This document shows, piece after piece, positions 19,913 to 29,113 of a stretch of 64,000 nucleotides of DNA. The notes under the pieces were generated by a model, which did not search any database, was not told the origin of the DNA, and saw nothing but the letters and a program-made list of their open reading frames with translations. The DNA lies in assembly GCF_020733635.1 (NCBI RefSeq), contig NZ_JAJFZL010000001.1:3658001-3722000 (forward strand). Direction: 5' to 3'. Made by a program: the position numbers and the translations under genes. This DNA comes from Nocardia spumae. GTDB taxonomy: Bacteria > Actinomycetota > Actinomycetes > Mycobacteriales > Mycobacteriaceae. The stretch's first letter is position 1; every line of letters starts with the position of its first letter.

Positions 19913-20824
19913 ATGAAGATCGGTGTCGCACTTCCACAGATGGCTCCCGGCTACGGACCGGGTACGACGCTCGACTGGGCTCGGCGAATCGACGCGGGCC
20001 CGTTTTCGAGCGTTTCCGTGGGTGAGCGGGTGACGTTCTCGAATCCGGAGATGGTCGCGACGCTGGGTGCCTGCGCCGCGGTCACCGAGCGAGTGCGGGT
20101 GCTGGCGAACCTCTGGGTCCTTCCCCAGCACCCGATGGCGATGGTCGCCCAGCAGATCGGCACCCTCGATCAGCTCGCGAACGGCCGTTTCGAGGTAGCC
20201 GTCGGCGTCGGCGGTCGCGAGCACGACTACCGCGCTCTCGGCGCCGACTTCACACGGCGGCACCAGCGGCTCGACGACAAGGTCGCCGAGCTGAAGTCAC
20301 TGCTCGCCGGCGAGCCCCCGTTCGAGGGCGCGGACCCGGTCGGGCCGGCGTGCGTGCAGCCGGGCGGGCCCATCATCCTCGCCGGCGCGATGGGGCCCAA
20401 GGCGATGCGTCGGGCGGCGCGGTGGGCCGACGGGATCTCCGGCTTCAGCATCCCGGGCGACGCCGAGGAGATCGCCAAGGCAGGCGAACTCGCCGACCGG
20501 TGCTGGGCCGAGGCCGGTCGTACGACGACCCCGCGCAAGGTCAGCGGGTGTTTCACCGCCTTGGGCGTCACCGATGCCTCCGAGGCGCTGCACTCCTTCA
20601 CCGCTCGCTACCTCGGCTTCCTCGGACCCGACCTGGCCGACATGGTCGCCGCGTCGGCGCGCGCGTCGAGTCCCGAGGTGCTCGCCGGCATTCTCGACGG
20701 CGCGGAGCGCGCTGGATGCGACGAATTCATCCTGGTCCCGGCCGTCACCGACCCGAACTTCCTCGAGGTGGCGTCCGAGGTGGTGGCCGCACGGCCCCGG
20801 CGCGCGAAAAATCGTGCTGGATGA
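19913..20824 (+). CDS. Luciferase-like (LLM class) flavin or F420-dependent oxidoreductase
   Basis: 303-aa TIM-barrel oxidoreductase of the bacterial luciferase superfamily. It shows the family pattern MKIGVALPQMAPG, LANLWVLPQHPMAMVAQQIGTLDQLANGRF and VGVGGREHDYRALG. In mycolic actinobacteria this fold often uses coenzyme F420, but FMN is equally possible from sequence alone. Substrate unknown. Convergent with a LysR gene 42 bp away. Confidence 0.85.
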   Translation: MKIGVALPQMAPGYGPGTTLDWARRIDAGPFSSVSVGERVTFSNPEMVATLGACAAVTERVRVLANLWVLPQHPMAMVAQQIGTLDQLANGRFEVAVGVGGREHDYRALGADFTRRHQRLDDKVAELKSLLAGEPPFEGADPVGPACVQPGGPIILAGAMGPKAMRRAARWADGISGFSIPGDAEEIAKAGELADRCWAEAGRTTTPRKVSGCFTALGVTDASEALHSFTARYLGFLGPDLADMVAASARASSPEVLAGILDGAERAGCDEFILVPAVTDPNFLEVASEVVAARPRRAKNRAG

Positions 20825-20866
20825 CAACAGGCGCGTCGCCACGTTCGGCACCGCGGACCGATTTCT

Positions 20867-21706
20867 TCACAGGCGTGTCGCGGTGTGAACGAGGTCGGCC
20901 ACGGCTTTGGATCTGCTGTGCGGTGGCCAAGCGATGACCGTCGTGACGGCCGGTGCGTCCGGCACGGGCACGACGGCATGGTCGTCGCGGAGCTGGGTTC
21001 GCAGCGACTCGGGCACGACGGCGCAGGCCAGTCCGAGCGCGATCAGTTGGAGTAACTGGGTATGGTCGCGCACCTGCGGGCCGGGGCCGTCCGGATAGCT
21101 GCCATCCCGTCCGGGCCAGCGCGGCAGGGGCAGGTTCGTCAGGGTGCCGACCTCGGCCAGCGGCATATGCGTCCGGTTGGCGAGGGGATGACCCGCGGGC
21201 AGGACCACGACCTGCTGTTCGGTGTGCAGGTCCTCGGTGTCGAATCCGGCTGTCGTGTCGTACGGCCGCTGGAGCAGAGCAACATCGGCTCGCCCAGTGC
21301 GTAGCAGGGCTTCCGGTTCGCCGGGTCCGCACAGCATCACCTCGACCGCCACGGCGCCCGGTTCGGCGGCGTAGGCGTGCAGCAGTTTCGACAACAGTTC
21401 CTTGGACGCTCCCGCCTTGACGGCCAGCACCACACCGGGCCGGTCGGCGGCGGCGCGGCGGGTACGGCGCTCGGCGGCTTCGACCGCTTCGAGAGCGAGC
21501 CGGGCCTCCTGTAGCAGTACCGACCCGGCCTCGGTCAAGGTGATCGCGCGAGCGGCGCGGTGCAGCAGGACGACTCCGAGCCGCCGTTCGAGCTGCTGGA
21601 TGGCTCGCGAGAGTGGTGGTTGCGCGATCGCGAGCCGTTGTGCCGCCCGCCCGAAGTGCAACTCCTCGGCGACGGCGACGAAATATCGCATCTCCCGCGT
21701 CTCCAT
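20867..21706 (-). CDS. LysR-family transcriptional regulator
   Basis: 279-aa regulator with the start set at METREMRYFVAVAEELHFGR, the usual LysR N-terminus; an upstream extension of 74 codons is discarded. The HTH (AQRLAIAQPPLSRAIQQLERRLG) and effector domain are complete. It is divergent from an SDR gene with a T-N11-A dyad between them (21738-21754), so the SDR and following reductase are the likely targets. Confidence 0.9.
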   Translation of the reverse strand: METREMRYFVAVAEELHFGRAAQRLAIAQPPLSRAIQQLERRLGVVLLHRAARAITLTEAGSVLLQEARLALEAVEAAERRTRRAAADRPGVVLAVKAGASKELLSKLLHAYAAEPGAVAVEVMLCGPGEPEALLRTGRADVALLQRPYDTTAGFDTEDLHTEQQVVVLPAGHPLANRTHMPLAEVGTLTNLPLPRWPGRDGSYPDGPGPQVRDHTQLLQLIALGLACAVVPESLRTQLRDDHAVVPVPDAPAVTTVIAWPPHSRSKAVADLVHTATRL

Positions 21707-21737
21707 CAGGGCATGGTATCCGGCGCTCACCACGACC

Positions 21738-21754
21738 GATACCCGTGCGGTATC
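21738..21754. promoter_or_regulatory. LysR-type operator (T-N11-A dyad)
   Basis: GATACC and GGTATC flank a 5-bp centre; the inner T40 and A52 positions form an exact T-N11-A motif. It lies between divergent LysR and SDR genes. Confidence 0.55.
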
Positions 21755-21811
21755 GCCGCCCACCCGATCGGTCTTGGACGCCGCCCCCGGAGCCGGAGCA
21801 AGCTCAGCGGT

Positions 21812-22549
21812 GTGAGTGAACAGACGATCGCGCTGGTGACCGGCGCGAACAAGGGAATCGGATACGAGATCGCCGCCGGGTTGGGCGCACTCGGCTGGCG
21901 AATCGGAGTGGGCGCGCGGGATCGGCAACGCCGCGACACCGCGGTGGAGACGCTGCGCGCGGCAGGCGCCGATGCGTTCGGCGTGCCGCTCGACGTGACC
22001 GACGACGACAGTGTGGCCGCGGCAGCCGAATTCATCGCCGACCGTGCCGGCGGGCTCGATGTTCTGGTCAACAACGCCGCGATCACCGGTGGTTCGCCGC
22101 AGACGCCGACCACGGTCGATCCCGCGACCGTGCGAATCGTTGTGGAAACCAACGTGATCGGGGTCATCCGCGTCACCAACGCGATGCTGCCGATGCTGCG
22201 CGCCTCGGCCTCACCGCGCATCGTCAACATGTCCAGCAGTGTCGGCTCGCTCACCCTGCAAACCACGCCGGGTCTGCCCAGTACCGAGATCGGTTCTTTT
22301 GCCATCACCGCATACATGGCATCGAAGACGTTTCTCAACGCCGTCACGATCCAATACGTCAAGGAGCTGAACGACACCGATATCTTGATCAACTCCGGCT
22401 GTCCTGGTTTCACCGCCACCGACCTCAACGGCTTTCGCGGCCTCCGTACTCCGCAACAGGGTGCGGCCATCGCGATTCGCCTCGCGACCCTGCCCGACGG
22501 CGGACCGACCGGCGGATTCTTCGACGACGCGGGAACGGTGGCCTGGTGA
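21812..22549 (+). CDS. Short-chain dehydrogenase/reductase
   Basis: 245-aa Rossmann-fold oxidoreductase starting at GTG 21812. TGANKGIGYE is the NADP-binding motif, NNAA the structural motif, and the catalytic Ser, Tyr and Lys are in MSSSVGS and AYMASKTF. It lies 70 bp before the quinone-reductase-like gene on the same strand and probably shares its transcript and LysR control. Substrate unknown. Confidence 0.88.
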   Translation: MSEQTIALVTGANKGIGYEIAAGLGALGWRIGVGARDRQRRDTAVETLRAAGADAFGVPLDVTDDDSVAAAAEFIADRAGGLDVLVNNAAITGGSPQTPTTVDPATVRIVVETNVIGVIRVTNAMLPMLRASASPRIVNMSSSVGSLTLQTTPGLPSTEIGSFAITAYMASKTFLNAVTIQYVKELNDTDILINSGCPGFTATDLNGFRGLRTPQQGAAIAIRLATLPDGGPTGGFFDDAGTVAW

Positions 22550-22619
22550 CCGGCACTCCCGTGCGAACCGTTTCCGTTCCCGAAGTCGGCCGCGCATGGC
22601 ACTCCGCAGGAGAAGAACG

Positions 22620-23543
22620 ATGACGAAGGCAGTCAGGTACGACGAATTCGGTGGAATCGACGTCCTGCGGATCGACGAGGTCGACCGGCCCGTGCCCGGG
22701 GAAGGGCAGGTCCTCGTCCAGGTGCGAGCGGCAGGCATCAACCCCGGTGAGGCGGCATTGCGCACCGGCGCGATGACGCACATCTTTGCCTCGACCTTTC
22801 CGTCCGGGCAGGGCAGCGATCTCGCCGGAATCGTCGTCGAGATCGGCGCCGGAGCCGACCGATTCTCGCCCGGCGACGAGGTGATCGGCTTCACCGACCG
22901 GCGGGCAGCCCAGGCCGAGCTGGCCCTCGTCGACGTCGACAACCTCACCCCCAAACCGCCCAACGTCCCATGGGAGGTGGCGGGCGGCCTGTACATTGCC
23001 GGCGTAACCGCATGGGGGGCGGTGCATTCCGTACAGCTCGAGCAGGGCGAGACCGTTGTCGTCTCCGGAGCCGCCGGAGGGGTCGGCTCGTTCGCCGTTC
23101 AGCTCGCGCGCCGTGCCGGAGCCACGGTCATCGGCTTGGCGAGCGAGCGCAACCACGAGTGGCTGCGACGACACGGCGTGATCCCCGTCGCATACGGTGA
23201 CGGTGTCACGGACCGGATCGAGGCGGCCGCACCGGGCGGCATCGATGCCTTCATCGACACCTACGGCGACGGCTACGTCGAATGTGCCCTCGGGCTCGGC
23301 GTCGCAGTCGAGCGGATCGACACCCTCATCGATTTCCCGGCAGCCGCGAAGCACGGGGTCAAGACCGAACCCGGGCCCAACGGCAGGCCGGGCGCCGAAG
23401 TCCTCGCCGAACTGGCCGGCCTGATCGCCGAGGGGCACCTCGAAGTCCCGATCGCGAACGTCTACCCGTTGACACAGGTTCGTCAGGCCTACACCGAACT
23501 CGAACGCAGACACACCCACGGCAAAATCGTGCTCACACCCTGA
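22620..23543 (+). CDS. NADP-dependent oxidoreductase, zeta-crystallin/quinone reductase type
   Basis: 307-aa medium-chain dehydrogenase without zinc ligands. The GroES-like N-terminal domain ends in the nucleotide fold with VVVSGAAGGVGSFAVQLARRAGATVIG, the NADPH motif of quinone oxidoreductases. AGGAG about ten bases upstream supports the ATG at 22620. Together with the preceding SDR it may reduce quinones or enones made or met under LysR-sensed conditions. Confidence 0.88.
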   Translation: MTKAVRYDEFGGIDVLRIDEVDRPVPGEGQVLVQVRAAGINPGEAALRTGAMTHIFASTFPSGQGSDLAGIVVEIGAGADRFSPGDEVIGFTDRRAAQAELALVDVDNLTPKPPNVPWEVAGGLYIAGVTAWGAVHSVQLEQGETVVVSGAAGGVGSFAVQLARRAGATVIGLASERNHEWLRRHGVIPVAYGDGVTDRIEAAAPGGIDAFIDTYGDGYVECALGLGVAVERIDTLIDFPAAAKHGVKTEPGPNGRPGAEVLAELAGLIAEGHLEVPIANVYPLTQVRQAYTELERRHTHGKIVLTP

Positions 23544-23593
23544 CCGCATCGCCATGAAGCCGACGATCCGGTGATGGGCAGGCCCGACCCACG

Positions 23594-24163
23594 TCAGCCC
23601 GCGGCGTTCTTGCGCTGGTTGGCGTGGAAGCGCGCCTTCTTCTGACGATTCCCGCACGTATTCATGTCACACCATTTGCGGGTGCGGCTTCGGCTGGTGT
23701 CGAAGAAAGCGGCTCGGCAGGTCGGCGACGCGCACAGGGCCAATCGTCCGTCCCGTTCGCCCGCGATGATGCTGATCGCGTCGGCGGCTATCACACCCAG
23801 GGCATCTGCTACGCGGGAGCCCGAGCTCAGTCGCCATTGCCGCTTGCCCTCGGGCGTCAGGACGGCCGCCGCCCGACCTCGACTGCTGCAGTCGTTGATG
23901 ACTCCGACAGCGAACGCGGGAAGAGCGTCTCGGAGCGCGGCCGCTGTCGCGGCGGCATGAATCGATTCCCTCAGTTCCCGAGCGAGTTCGAGTTGGGCGG
24001 TGGTGCAGGACTCCACGGCCAGGCCGTTCACCGCCAGCCAGTCGACGAGTCGCTGCGGGGTGGGAATGCGCTCCACAGCGTCGCCGCGACGCTCCGTCAG
24101 TGTCGCCGTGAAGCTGGTCGCCAGCACGCTGCCGAGGCGAAAGTCGGGGAACCCAGCAGGCAT
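23594..24163 (-). CDS. CGNR zinc-finger protein (ABATE domain), probable regulator
   Basis: 189-aa protein with the C-terminal CGNR zinc finger: CASPTCRAAFFDTSRS followed by RKWCDMNTCGNRQKKARF supplies four cysteines and the eponymous CGNR. The N-terminal ABATE-type region is thought to bind a ligand. These proteins are usually single-gene regulators beside the enzyme they control; here the partner is the divergent epoxide hydrolase, with repeats in the shared promoter region. Confidence 0.85.
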   Translation of the reverse strand: MPAGFPDFRLGSVLATSFTATLTERRGDAVERIPTPQRLVDWLAVNGLAVESCTTAQLELARELRESIHAAATAAALRDALPAFAVGVINDCSSRGRAAAVLTPEGKRQWRLSSGSRVADALGVIAADAISIIAGERDGRLALCASPTCRAAFFDTSRSRTRKWCDMNTCGNRQKKARFHANQRKNAAG

Positions 24164-24171
24164 GGAACCAC

Positions 24172-24226
24172 CTTAGCCGGTTGCACGCGGATATCAGGAC
24201 ATGTTAGAACCGTCTTAGCCGGTTCT
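24172..24226. promoter_or_regulatory. Repeated operator between CGNR regulator and epoxide hydrolase
   Basis: CTTAGCCGGTT occurs twice (24172-24182 and 24214-24224), 42 bp apart, about four helical turns. The second copy lies within an inverted repeat AGAACCG-N7-CGGTTCT (24206-24226). The position fits autoregulation plus control of the hydrolase. Confidence 0.5.
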
Positions 24227-24267
24227 CGAAAGACCGCGGCCGGTTTCCCCGATGGCCAGGAGGTCTC

Positions 24268-25467
24268 ATGCCCCGCCCAACCGGTGACGTGCGAGCATTC
24301 GAAGCCCACGCACCCGACGCCGAGCTCGACGATCTACGCGCGCGATTGGCCGCGGCGCGGCTGCCGGAGGCCGAGACGGTTTATCGCGCCGCGCCCGGCC
24401 CCGGCCGATGGGAGCAGGGTGTTCCCCTGGCCGACCTCGTCGATGTCGTGGACTACTGGCGCACCGGGTACGACTGGCGGGCGTTCGAAGAGCGCCTGAA
24501 TCGAATCGGCCAGTTCCGCACGAGGATCGACGGTCTGGGAATCCACTTCCTGCACCGCCGATCCACGCGCGCGGATGCCACTCCGCTGATCGTGACGCAC
24601 GGTTGGCCGGGCAGCATCGCCGAGTTCATCGATGTCGTGGACGAGCTGGCAGATCCGGCCAGGGCGGACGCGCCGGCGTTCCACGTCGTGGTCCCATCGC
24701 TACCGGGGTTCGGTTACAGCGACAAACCGGCCACCACCGGATGGGGAACCGAGAAGATCGCGGCGGCATGGGTGGAACTGATGGGACGGCTCGGCTACCG
24801 CACGTTCGTCGCGCACGGCGGCGACTGGGGAGGGAATATCAGCACGGTTCTCGCCGGCAGGTTCCCTGAGCACGTGCTCGGCATCCACACCACGTTCGCG
24901 GAGGCGCCGCCCGGGTTGACAACGGACGGGCTGACGGCGGTCGAGCGCGAGTGGGCCGAGGAGACCCGCGATTTCTGGGGCGGATCGCCGACGCGTCATC
25001 GCGCGGCGTACGCGAAGCAGCAGGCGACCCGACCGCAGACCATCGGCTATTCGCTCGTCGACTCACCGGTCGGGCTTCTGGCCTGGATCCTCGACAAGTT
25101 CGCCGAGTGGAGCGATACCGAAGACAGCCCGTTCGAGACGATTTCCAGGGACAGGATTCTCGACGACGTCACCCTGTATTGGCTGACGCGGACCGGCGCC
25201 TCGGCGGCCCGCATCTACTACGAAAGCCACAACTCACTCGACCCCGAACTTCGCGTCGACGTCCCGTCGGCAATCACCATGTATCCCCGCGACATCGACA
25301 AGTGCCCGCGCCCCTGGGCACAGCAGCGGTACCGACAGATCGTCCGATGGAGTTCGCCCGAAACGGGGGGACATTTCCCGTCGCTGGAGGTTCCCGGGTA
25401 TTTCGTCGACGACCTGCGAGAGGGCTTGGCGGCGGTGTTGGACACACGCCGGGTTCGCACCCGGTGA
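24268..25467 (+). CDS. Epoxide hydrolase (microsomal type, EHN domain)
   Basis: 399-aa alpha/beta hydrolase with an N-terminal EHN domain (residues about 8-110, including DYWRTGYDWRAFEERLN). HGWPGS gives the oxyanion region, HGGDWGGNIS the nucleophile aspartate (GxDxG-like elbow), and the C-terminal part GGHFPSLEVPG holds the catalytic histidine. Opens epoxides to diols. A second enzyme of the same family is at 30442-31683. Divergent from the CGNR regulator. Confidence 0.9.
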   Translation: MPRPTGDVRAFEAHAPDAELDDLRARLAAARLPEAETVYRAAPGPGRWEQGVPLADLVDVVDYWRTGYDWRAFEERLNRIGQFRTRIDGLGIHFLHRRSTRADATPLIVTHGWPGSIAEFIDVVDELADPARADAPAFHVVVPSLPGFGYSDKPATTGWGTEKIAAAWVELMGRLGYRTFVAHGGDWGGNISTVLAGRFPEHVLGIHTTFAEAPPGLTTDGLTAVEREWAEETRDFWGGSPTRHRAAYAKQQATRPQTIGYSLVDSPVGLLAWILDKFAEWSDTEDSPFETISRDRILDDVTLYWLTRTGASAARIYYESHNSLDPELRVDVPSAITMYPRDIDKCPRPWAQQRYRQIVRWSSPETGGHFPSLEVPGYFVDDLREGLAAVLDTRRVRTR

Positions 25468-25526
25468 GGGGCCGACATCCGTTCTGCCGGTTGATCTTCG
25501 GCGGGCCGGTCAGGATCGACCCGCAT

Positions 25527-26543
25527 TCATCGATGGGTCCCAGCTGCTGACTCGGGACGGATGGGCTGCGGCGGGAAAGGCCGGACCGGCGTAGCCGGAC
25601 GCTCCAGTGGATCCACCCCGGTGAGGGCGGCGCTGGCGGTCCAGAGCGCGGCGGCGGTATCGAGGTCGGTCATATGCGCGCGGGGTGTCTCGCGGTGTGG
25701 TCGTCCGCGAAGACCGAAAACCCTTGGCCCCCACAGTTGCCCGCCGGTGATCTCGATGTCCAGGACGGCTCGGACGCTACTTTCGGCCCCCGCCTGCTTA
25801 CCCTGCACGACGATGCCCGCGGGCAGTGCGCGCAGACGCTGGGTGGTGCTGCGGACGAACAACGGCGGCCGTGACGGGGTCAGCGCGTCCAGGGCGCCGC
25901 CGGGGTGGACGACGACTGCGGCGGTGTCGGCGCCGCGTGCCCGCAGCCGGCGATCCAGTTCGAAACCGAACAGCATCTGCGCCAGTTTCGATCGCCCGTA
26001 GGTGCGTTTGGACCGATAGTCGCGCTCCGACTGCAGATCGGCGAGATCCAGCCGTTCCGATCGCGCGGCGAAGCTGCCCACCGTGATCACCCGGCTGCGC
26101 GGCGCGGCGGCCAGCAGTGGCCCCAGATGGGCGACCAGCGCGAAGTGCCCGAGATGATTTGTCGCGAACATCAATTCGTGTCCCTGAGCGGTCATGCGGC
26201 GTTCGGGGCCCGACAGGAGCACTCCGGCATTGAGCACGACCGCGTCCAGGCTGTCCACGCCGAGGGCGTCCACCGCCGCAGGCAGCGAGGACAGATCCGC
26301 CAGGTCCATGCGCACCGATCGCATGCGAGCGTCCCGAACCCGCGCCCGGATCGCGCGCATCGCGAGATCGGCCTTAGCGGTGTCACGACAGCCCAGTACG
26401 ACGGTGGCGCCCTCGGCCGCCAGTTGCTCGGCCGCGAAGTATCCGATACCGGCGCTGGCGCCGGTCACCAGAATCGTTTTCCCCTCGGCTCGACGGCCGC
26501 TGTGCCACGTCATGTCCCCGACACTGACACCGGCGCCTTGCAT
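25527..26543 (-). CDS. Short-chain dehydrogenase/reductase (WWOX/retinol-dehydrogenase-like)
   Basis: 338-aa SDR, long for a classical member because of a Pro/Arg-rich tail. TGASAGIGYFAAEQLAAEG is the cofactor motif, LNAGVL replaces NNAG, and YGRSKLAQ holds the catalytic Tyr and Lys. An internal ATG (MTWHSGRR) ten codons in is an alternative start. The TetR gene is 94 bp upstream on the same strand, so both may form a unit. Confidence 0.85.
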   Translation of the reverse strand: MQGAGVSVGDMTWHSGRRAEGKTILVTGASAGIGYFAAEQLAAEGATVVLGCRDTAKADLAMRAIRARVRDARMRSVRMDLADLSSLPAAVDALGVDSLDAVVLNAGVLLSGPERRMTAQGHELMFATNHLGHFALVAHLGPLLAAAPRSRVITVGSFAARSERLDLADLQSERDYRSKRTYGRSKLAQMLFGFELDRRLRARGADTAAVVVHPGGALDALTPSRPPLFVRSTTQRLRALPAGIVVQGKQAGAESSVRAVLDIEITGGQLWGPRVFGLRGRPHRETPRAHMTDLDTAAALWTASAALTGVDPLERPATPVRPFPPQPIRPESAAGTHR

Positions 26544-26636
26544 CGCCCTTACATCGCACTGGCGCGCGGACCCACACCGATCGGCGTACCCGAGCGGCAG
26601 CGGTGGAGCATGCGCCGTGGCTCGGCCCGGTCGGCT

Positions 26637-27269
26637 TCAGGTAGCGGTCAGCAGCGGTTCCAGATAGCGGATCGCGTAGTCGCGCAGCCGTTCCTCGGAG
26701 TCCAGCAGCGGCGGCGCGTCCGGCGTCAGCACCAGAGAGTGGATGAGCCGGACGATGGTGGTGGCGTAGAACTCGGCCGGCTCTCCCGCGTCGAGGCCGA
26801 GCTGCGCCCGGCTCGTGGTCACCTGCTCGGTGACGAAGGCGGTGGCGATGCGCAGTATGTCGCCGGCCTCGAGGGTGAGCCATCCGAGCACCTCGTCGCG
26901 GTCCACCGCGACGAGCCGGCGCAGCAGTGGATGGTCGCGCAGGGTGGTGACGGTGACGATGAACCCCCGGGTGTGCCGTTCCAGGGGATCGGCGATATCG
27001 CCGACACCGGCCTCGATCTCGGCCAGGGTGCGGCGCACCTCGTGGGAGAGCGCGGCCCGCGTGATCTCCTCGCGCCCGCCCATCCGCCGGTAGAGAGTGG
27101 CCCGGTTCACGCCGGCCCGTTTGGCGATGTCGTCGGCGCTGGTCCGACGAATGCCGACCAGTGAGAACTGTTCCAGGGCGGCCTCTTTGATGCGGATGTC
27201 CAAGGCGTCGTCGGGTTCGACAGCTGTGACCAGGGCCTGCAGCGACAACGGGGATTCCACCGAGCGCAC
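26637..27269 (-). CDS. TetR-family transcriptional regulator
   Basis: 210-aa repressor. The HTH segment FSLVGIRRTSADDIAKRAGVNRATLYRRMGGREE is typical; the remainder is the ligand-binding domain. It is divergent from the MpaB-like oxygenase gene, and three copies of TGCGACA in alternating orientation occupy the shared promoter region (27294-27333). Likely represses both directions. Confidence 0.9.
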   Translation of the reverse strand: MRSVESPLSLQALVTAVEPDDALDIRIKEAALEQFSLVGIRRTSADDIAKRAGVNRATLYRRMGGREEITRAALSHEVRRTLAEIEAGVGDIADPLERHTRGFIVTVTTLRDHPLLRRLVAVDRDEVLGWLTLEAGDILRIATAFVTEQVTTSRAQLGLDAGEPAEFYATTIVRLIHSLVLTPDAPPLLDSEERLRDYAIRYLEPLLTAT

Positions 27270-27293
27270 CTCCTGACCGGATACTACCCACTG

Positions 27294-27333
27294 TGCGACA
27301 GAACGACAAAATATGTCGCATAGTCTTGCGACA
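27294..27333. promoter_or_regulatory. TetR operator cluster (three TGCGACA half-sites)
   Basis: TGCGACA at 27294-27300, its complement TGTCGCA at 27314-27320, and TGCGACA again at 27327-27333. The last two form an inverted repeat with a 6-bp centre. Located between divergent tetR and oxygenase genes. Confidence 0.6.
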
Positions 27334-27393
27334 AAGAGAGATCATATGTTGCACTCTTCGGCAGTTGTTTTCCGATGACATGGAGGCCCTGCC

Positions 27394-28257
27394 GTGAGCG
27401 GCGCAGCACAGACCGAACCGTCGACCACCGTGCCCGAGGGAGCGCCCCTGGGGCCCGGCTCACTGCTGTGGGAGTACTTCGGCGACCGCCGCCTCAAACT
27501 GTTCTTCGGGCGTTCGGGCACCCTGCAGAACATGCACCCCGCCGTTTCCGCGGCGCTGCAACAGCATTCGAACTTCTTCGACGACCCGTGGGATCGACTG
27601 CTGCGCTCGGTGCCGCGGATCGAGGATTCGATCTACGATCCGCCCGAATCCGACGCTGCGGCGCGTGTGCGCGACTACCATCGCGACATCAAAGGCGTCG
27701 ACCAGCACGGACAGCGGTATCACGCCCTCAACCCCGACATCTTCTGGTGGACGCACGTCACCTTCGTCGAGGCCGTCATGACCATGAACGAGCACTTCGG
27801 CACGCCGCTCACCGATGCGCAGAAGCAGCAACTGTGGGCCGAGAGCGTGACCTGGTGGGAACGCTACGGGCTGTCCATGCAGCCGGTATTCGGGACCTAC
27901 GAAGAGTTCCAGGCGTATTGGTCGCAGATGCTGGCCGAAGAGCTCGAGGCCAACGAGACCACCGACTTCGCGCTACGGTCCGCGGTCATCCCGATTCCGC
28001 CGGTGCCCGGGGTTCCGCAGTGGGTGTGGACGGTGATCCGGCGGCCGTTCATGGAATTCAATGTGTGGCTGCTGGCCGCGCTCATGCCCGAGCGTGGACG
28101 CGAGATCCTCGGCATCGAGTGGAGCCGGCGCGACGAGCTGGGCTTGCGGGCACTGTCGGGTGCGATCCGCACGACCTGGCGGCTGGTACCCCGGCCGCTG
28201 CGCTACGACCGGCGGGTCTACCGCAAGATCGTGGCCGCCGAGCAGGCCGACGGGTAG
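27394..28257 (+). CDS. Oxygenase MpaB-like protein (DUF2236)
   Basis: 287-aa protein of the MpaB/rubber-oxygenase-like DUF2236 family. Family signatures are LLWEYFGDRRLKLFFGRSGTLQNMHPAV near the N-terminus, where histidines and arginine may bind haem b, and NPDIFWWTHVTFVEAVMTMNEHFG. Characterised relatives oxidise polyisoprene or terpenoid chains; actinobacteria carry many uncharacterised copies. GTG start with GGAGG upstream. Likely repressed by the divergent TetR. Confidence 0.8.
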   Translation: MSGAAQTEPSTTVPEGAPLGPGSLLWEYFGDRRLKLFFGRSGTLQNMHPAVSAALQQHSNFFDDPWDRLLRSVPRIEDSIYDPPESDAAARVRDYHRDIKGVDQHGQRYHALNPDIFWWTHVTFVEAVMTMNEHFGTPLTDAQKQQLWAESVTWWERYGLSMQPVFGTYEEFQAYWSQMLAEELEANETTDFALRSAVIPIPPVPGVPQWVWTVIRRPFMEFNVWLLAALMPERGREILGIEWSRRDELGLRALSGAIRTTWRLVPRPLRYDRRVYRKIVAAEQADG

Positions 28258-28335
28258 CCGTCGCGGCCGTCGGTTCAAATGCTCGGTCCGGAATCCGCCA
28301 GCACAGCCTCCCCGGACGGCGACAGACTGGGACGC

Positions 28336-29019
28336 GTGACTACCACGACGATGACTCACACCGCTATCGAGCCGGGCATTCTCTACTTCGGCACGCCGGT
28401 AGTACTGATCTCGACGGTGAACGAGGACGGCAGTGCGAATCTATCGCCGATGTCGTCGGTCTTCTGGCTCGGGTGGCGGGCCGTGCTCGGACTGGGCGCG
28501 GGCTCCAAGACGCCGCAGAACATGATCCGCACCGGAGAGTGCGTGCTGAATCTGCCTTCCGACGCGCTGGCCTCGGCGGTGGACAGGCTGGCGCTGACCA
28601 CCGGCAGCAACCCGCTGCCGGAGCTGAAGCGCGAGCGCGGATACCGTTACGAGCCCGACAAATTCGGCACGTCCGGACTGACACCTGCCGCGTCGGAAAC
28701 AGTTTCGCCGCCGCGAGTGGCTGAATGCCCGGTCGCGATGGAGGCCGTGGTCGAGGCCGTGCATCCGCTGGCGGCCGACGATCCGCGCCAGGAGGGCCAC
28801 GTGACATGTATCGAGGTACGGGTCCAGCGCGTGCATGTGCACGACGACATCCGGATGGCGAACACGACCGACCGCATCGACCCGGACGCCTGGCGGCCAC
28901 TGATCATGAGCTTCCAGCAGTTCTACGGCCTCGGCCCCCGCGTGCATTCGTCACAGCTGGCCCAGGTTCCCGAAGATCTCTACCGGACACCCGATATCGA
29001 GCGGGCAGCGGCCTCCTGA
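28336..29019 (+). CDS. Flavin reductase-like FMN-binding protein
   Basis: About 227 aa with a split-barrel flavin-binding fold. PVVLISTVNEDGSANLSPMSSVFWLGW and KTPQNMIRTGECVLNLP are the family segments that bind FMN. The start is unclear: GTG 28336 (used), ATG 28351, or ATG 28279 without a ribosome-binding site. It follows the MpaB-like gene by under 80 bp and may be in the same transcript. Could reduce flavin for a monooxygenase or handle pyridoxal-like substrates. Confidence 0.8.
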   Translation: MTTTTMTHTAIEPGILYFGTPVVLISTVNEDGSANLSPMSSVFWLGWRAVLGLGAGSKTPQNMIRTGECVLNLPSDALASAVDRLALTTGSNPLPELKRERGYRYEPDKFGTSGLTPAASETVSPPRVAECPVAMEAVVEAVHPLAADDPRQEGHVTCIEVRVQRVHVHDDIRMANTTDRIDPDAWRPLIMSFQQFYGLGPRVHSSQLAQVPEDLYRTPDIERAAAS

Positions 29020-29113
29020 GTGCATCCCATCGGGATGTCATCCGACACGCCTGGCGACCGCCGCTGTCGAGCGCTCGGATCACCATGAGCGCGCTCGCAC
29101 ACGGCGATCGATG

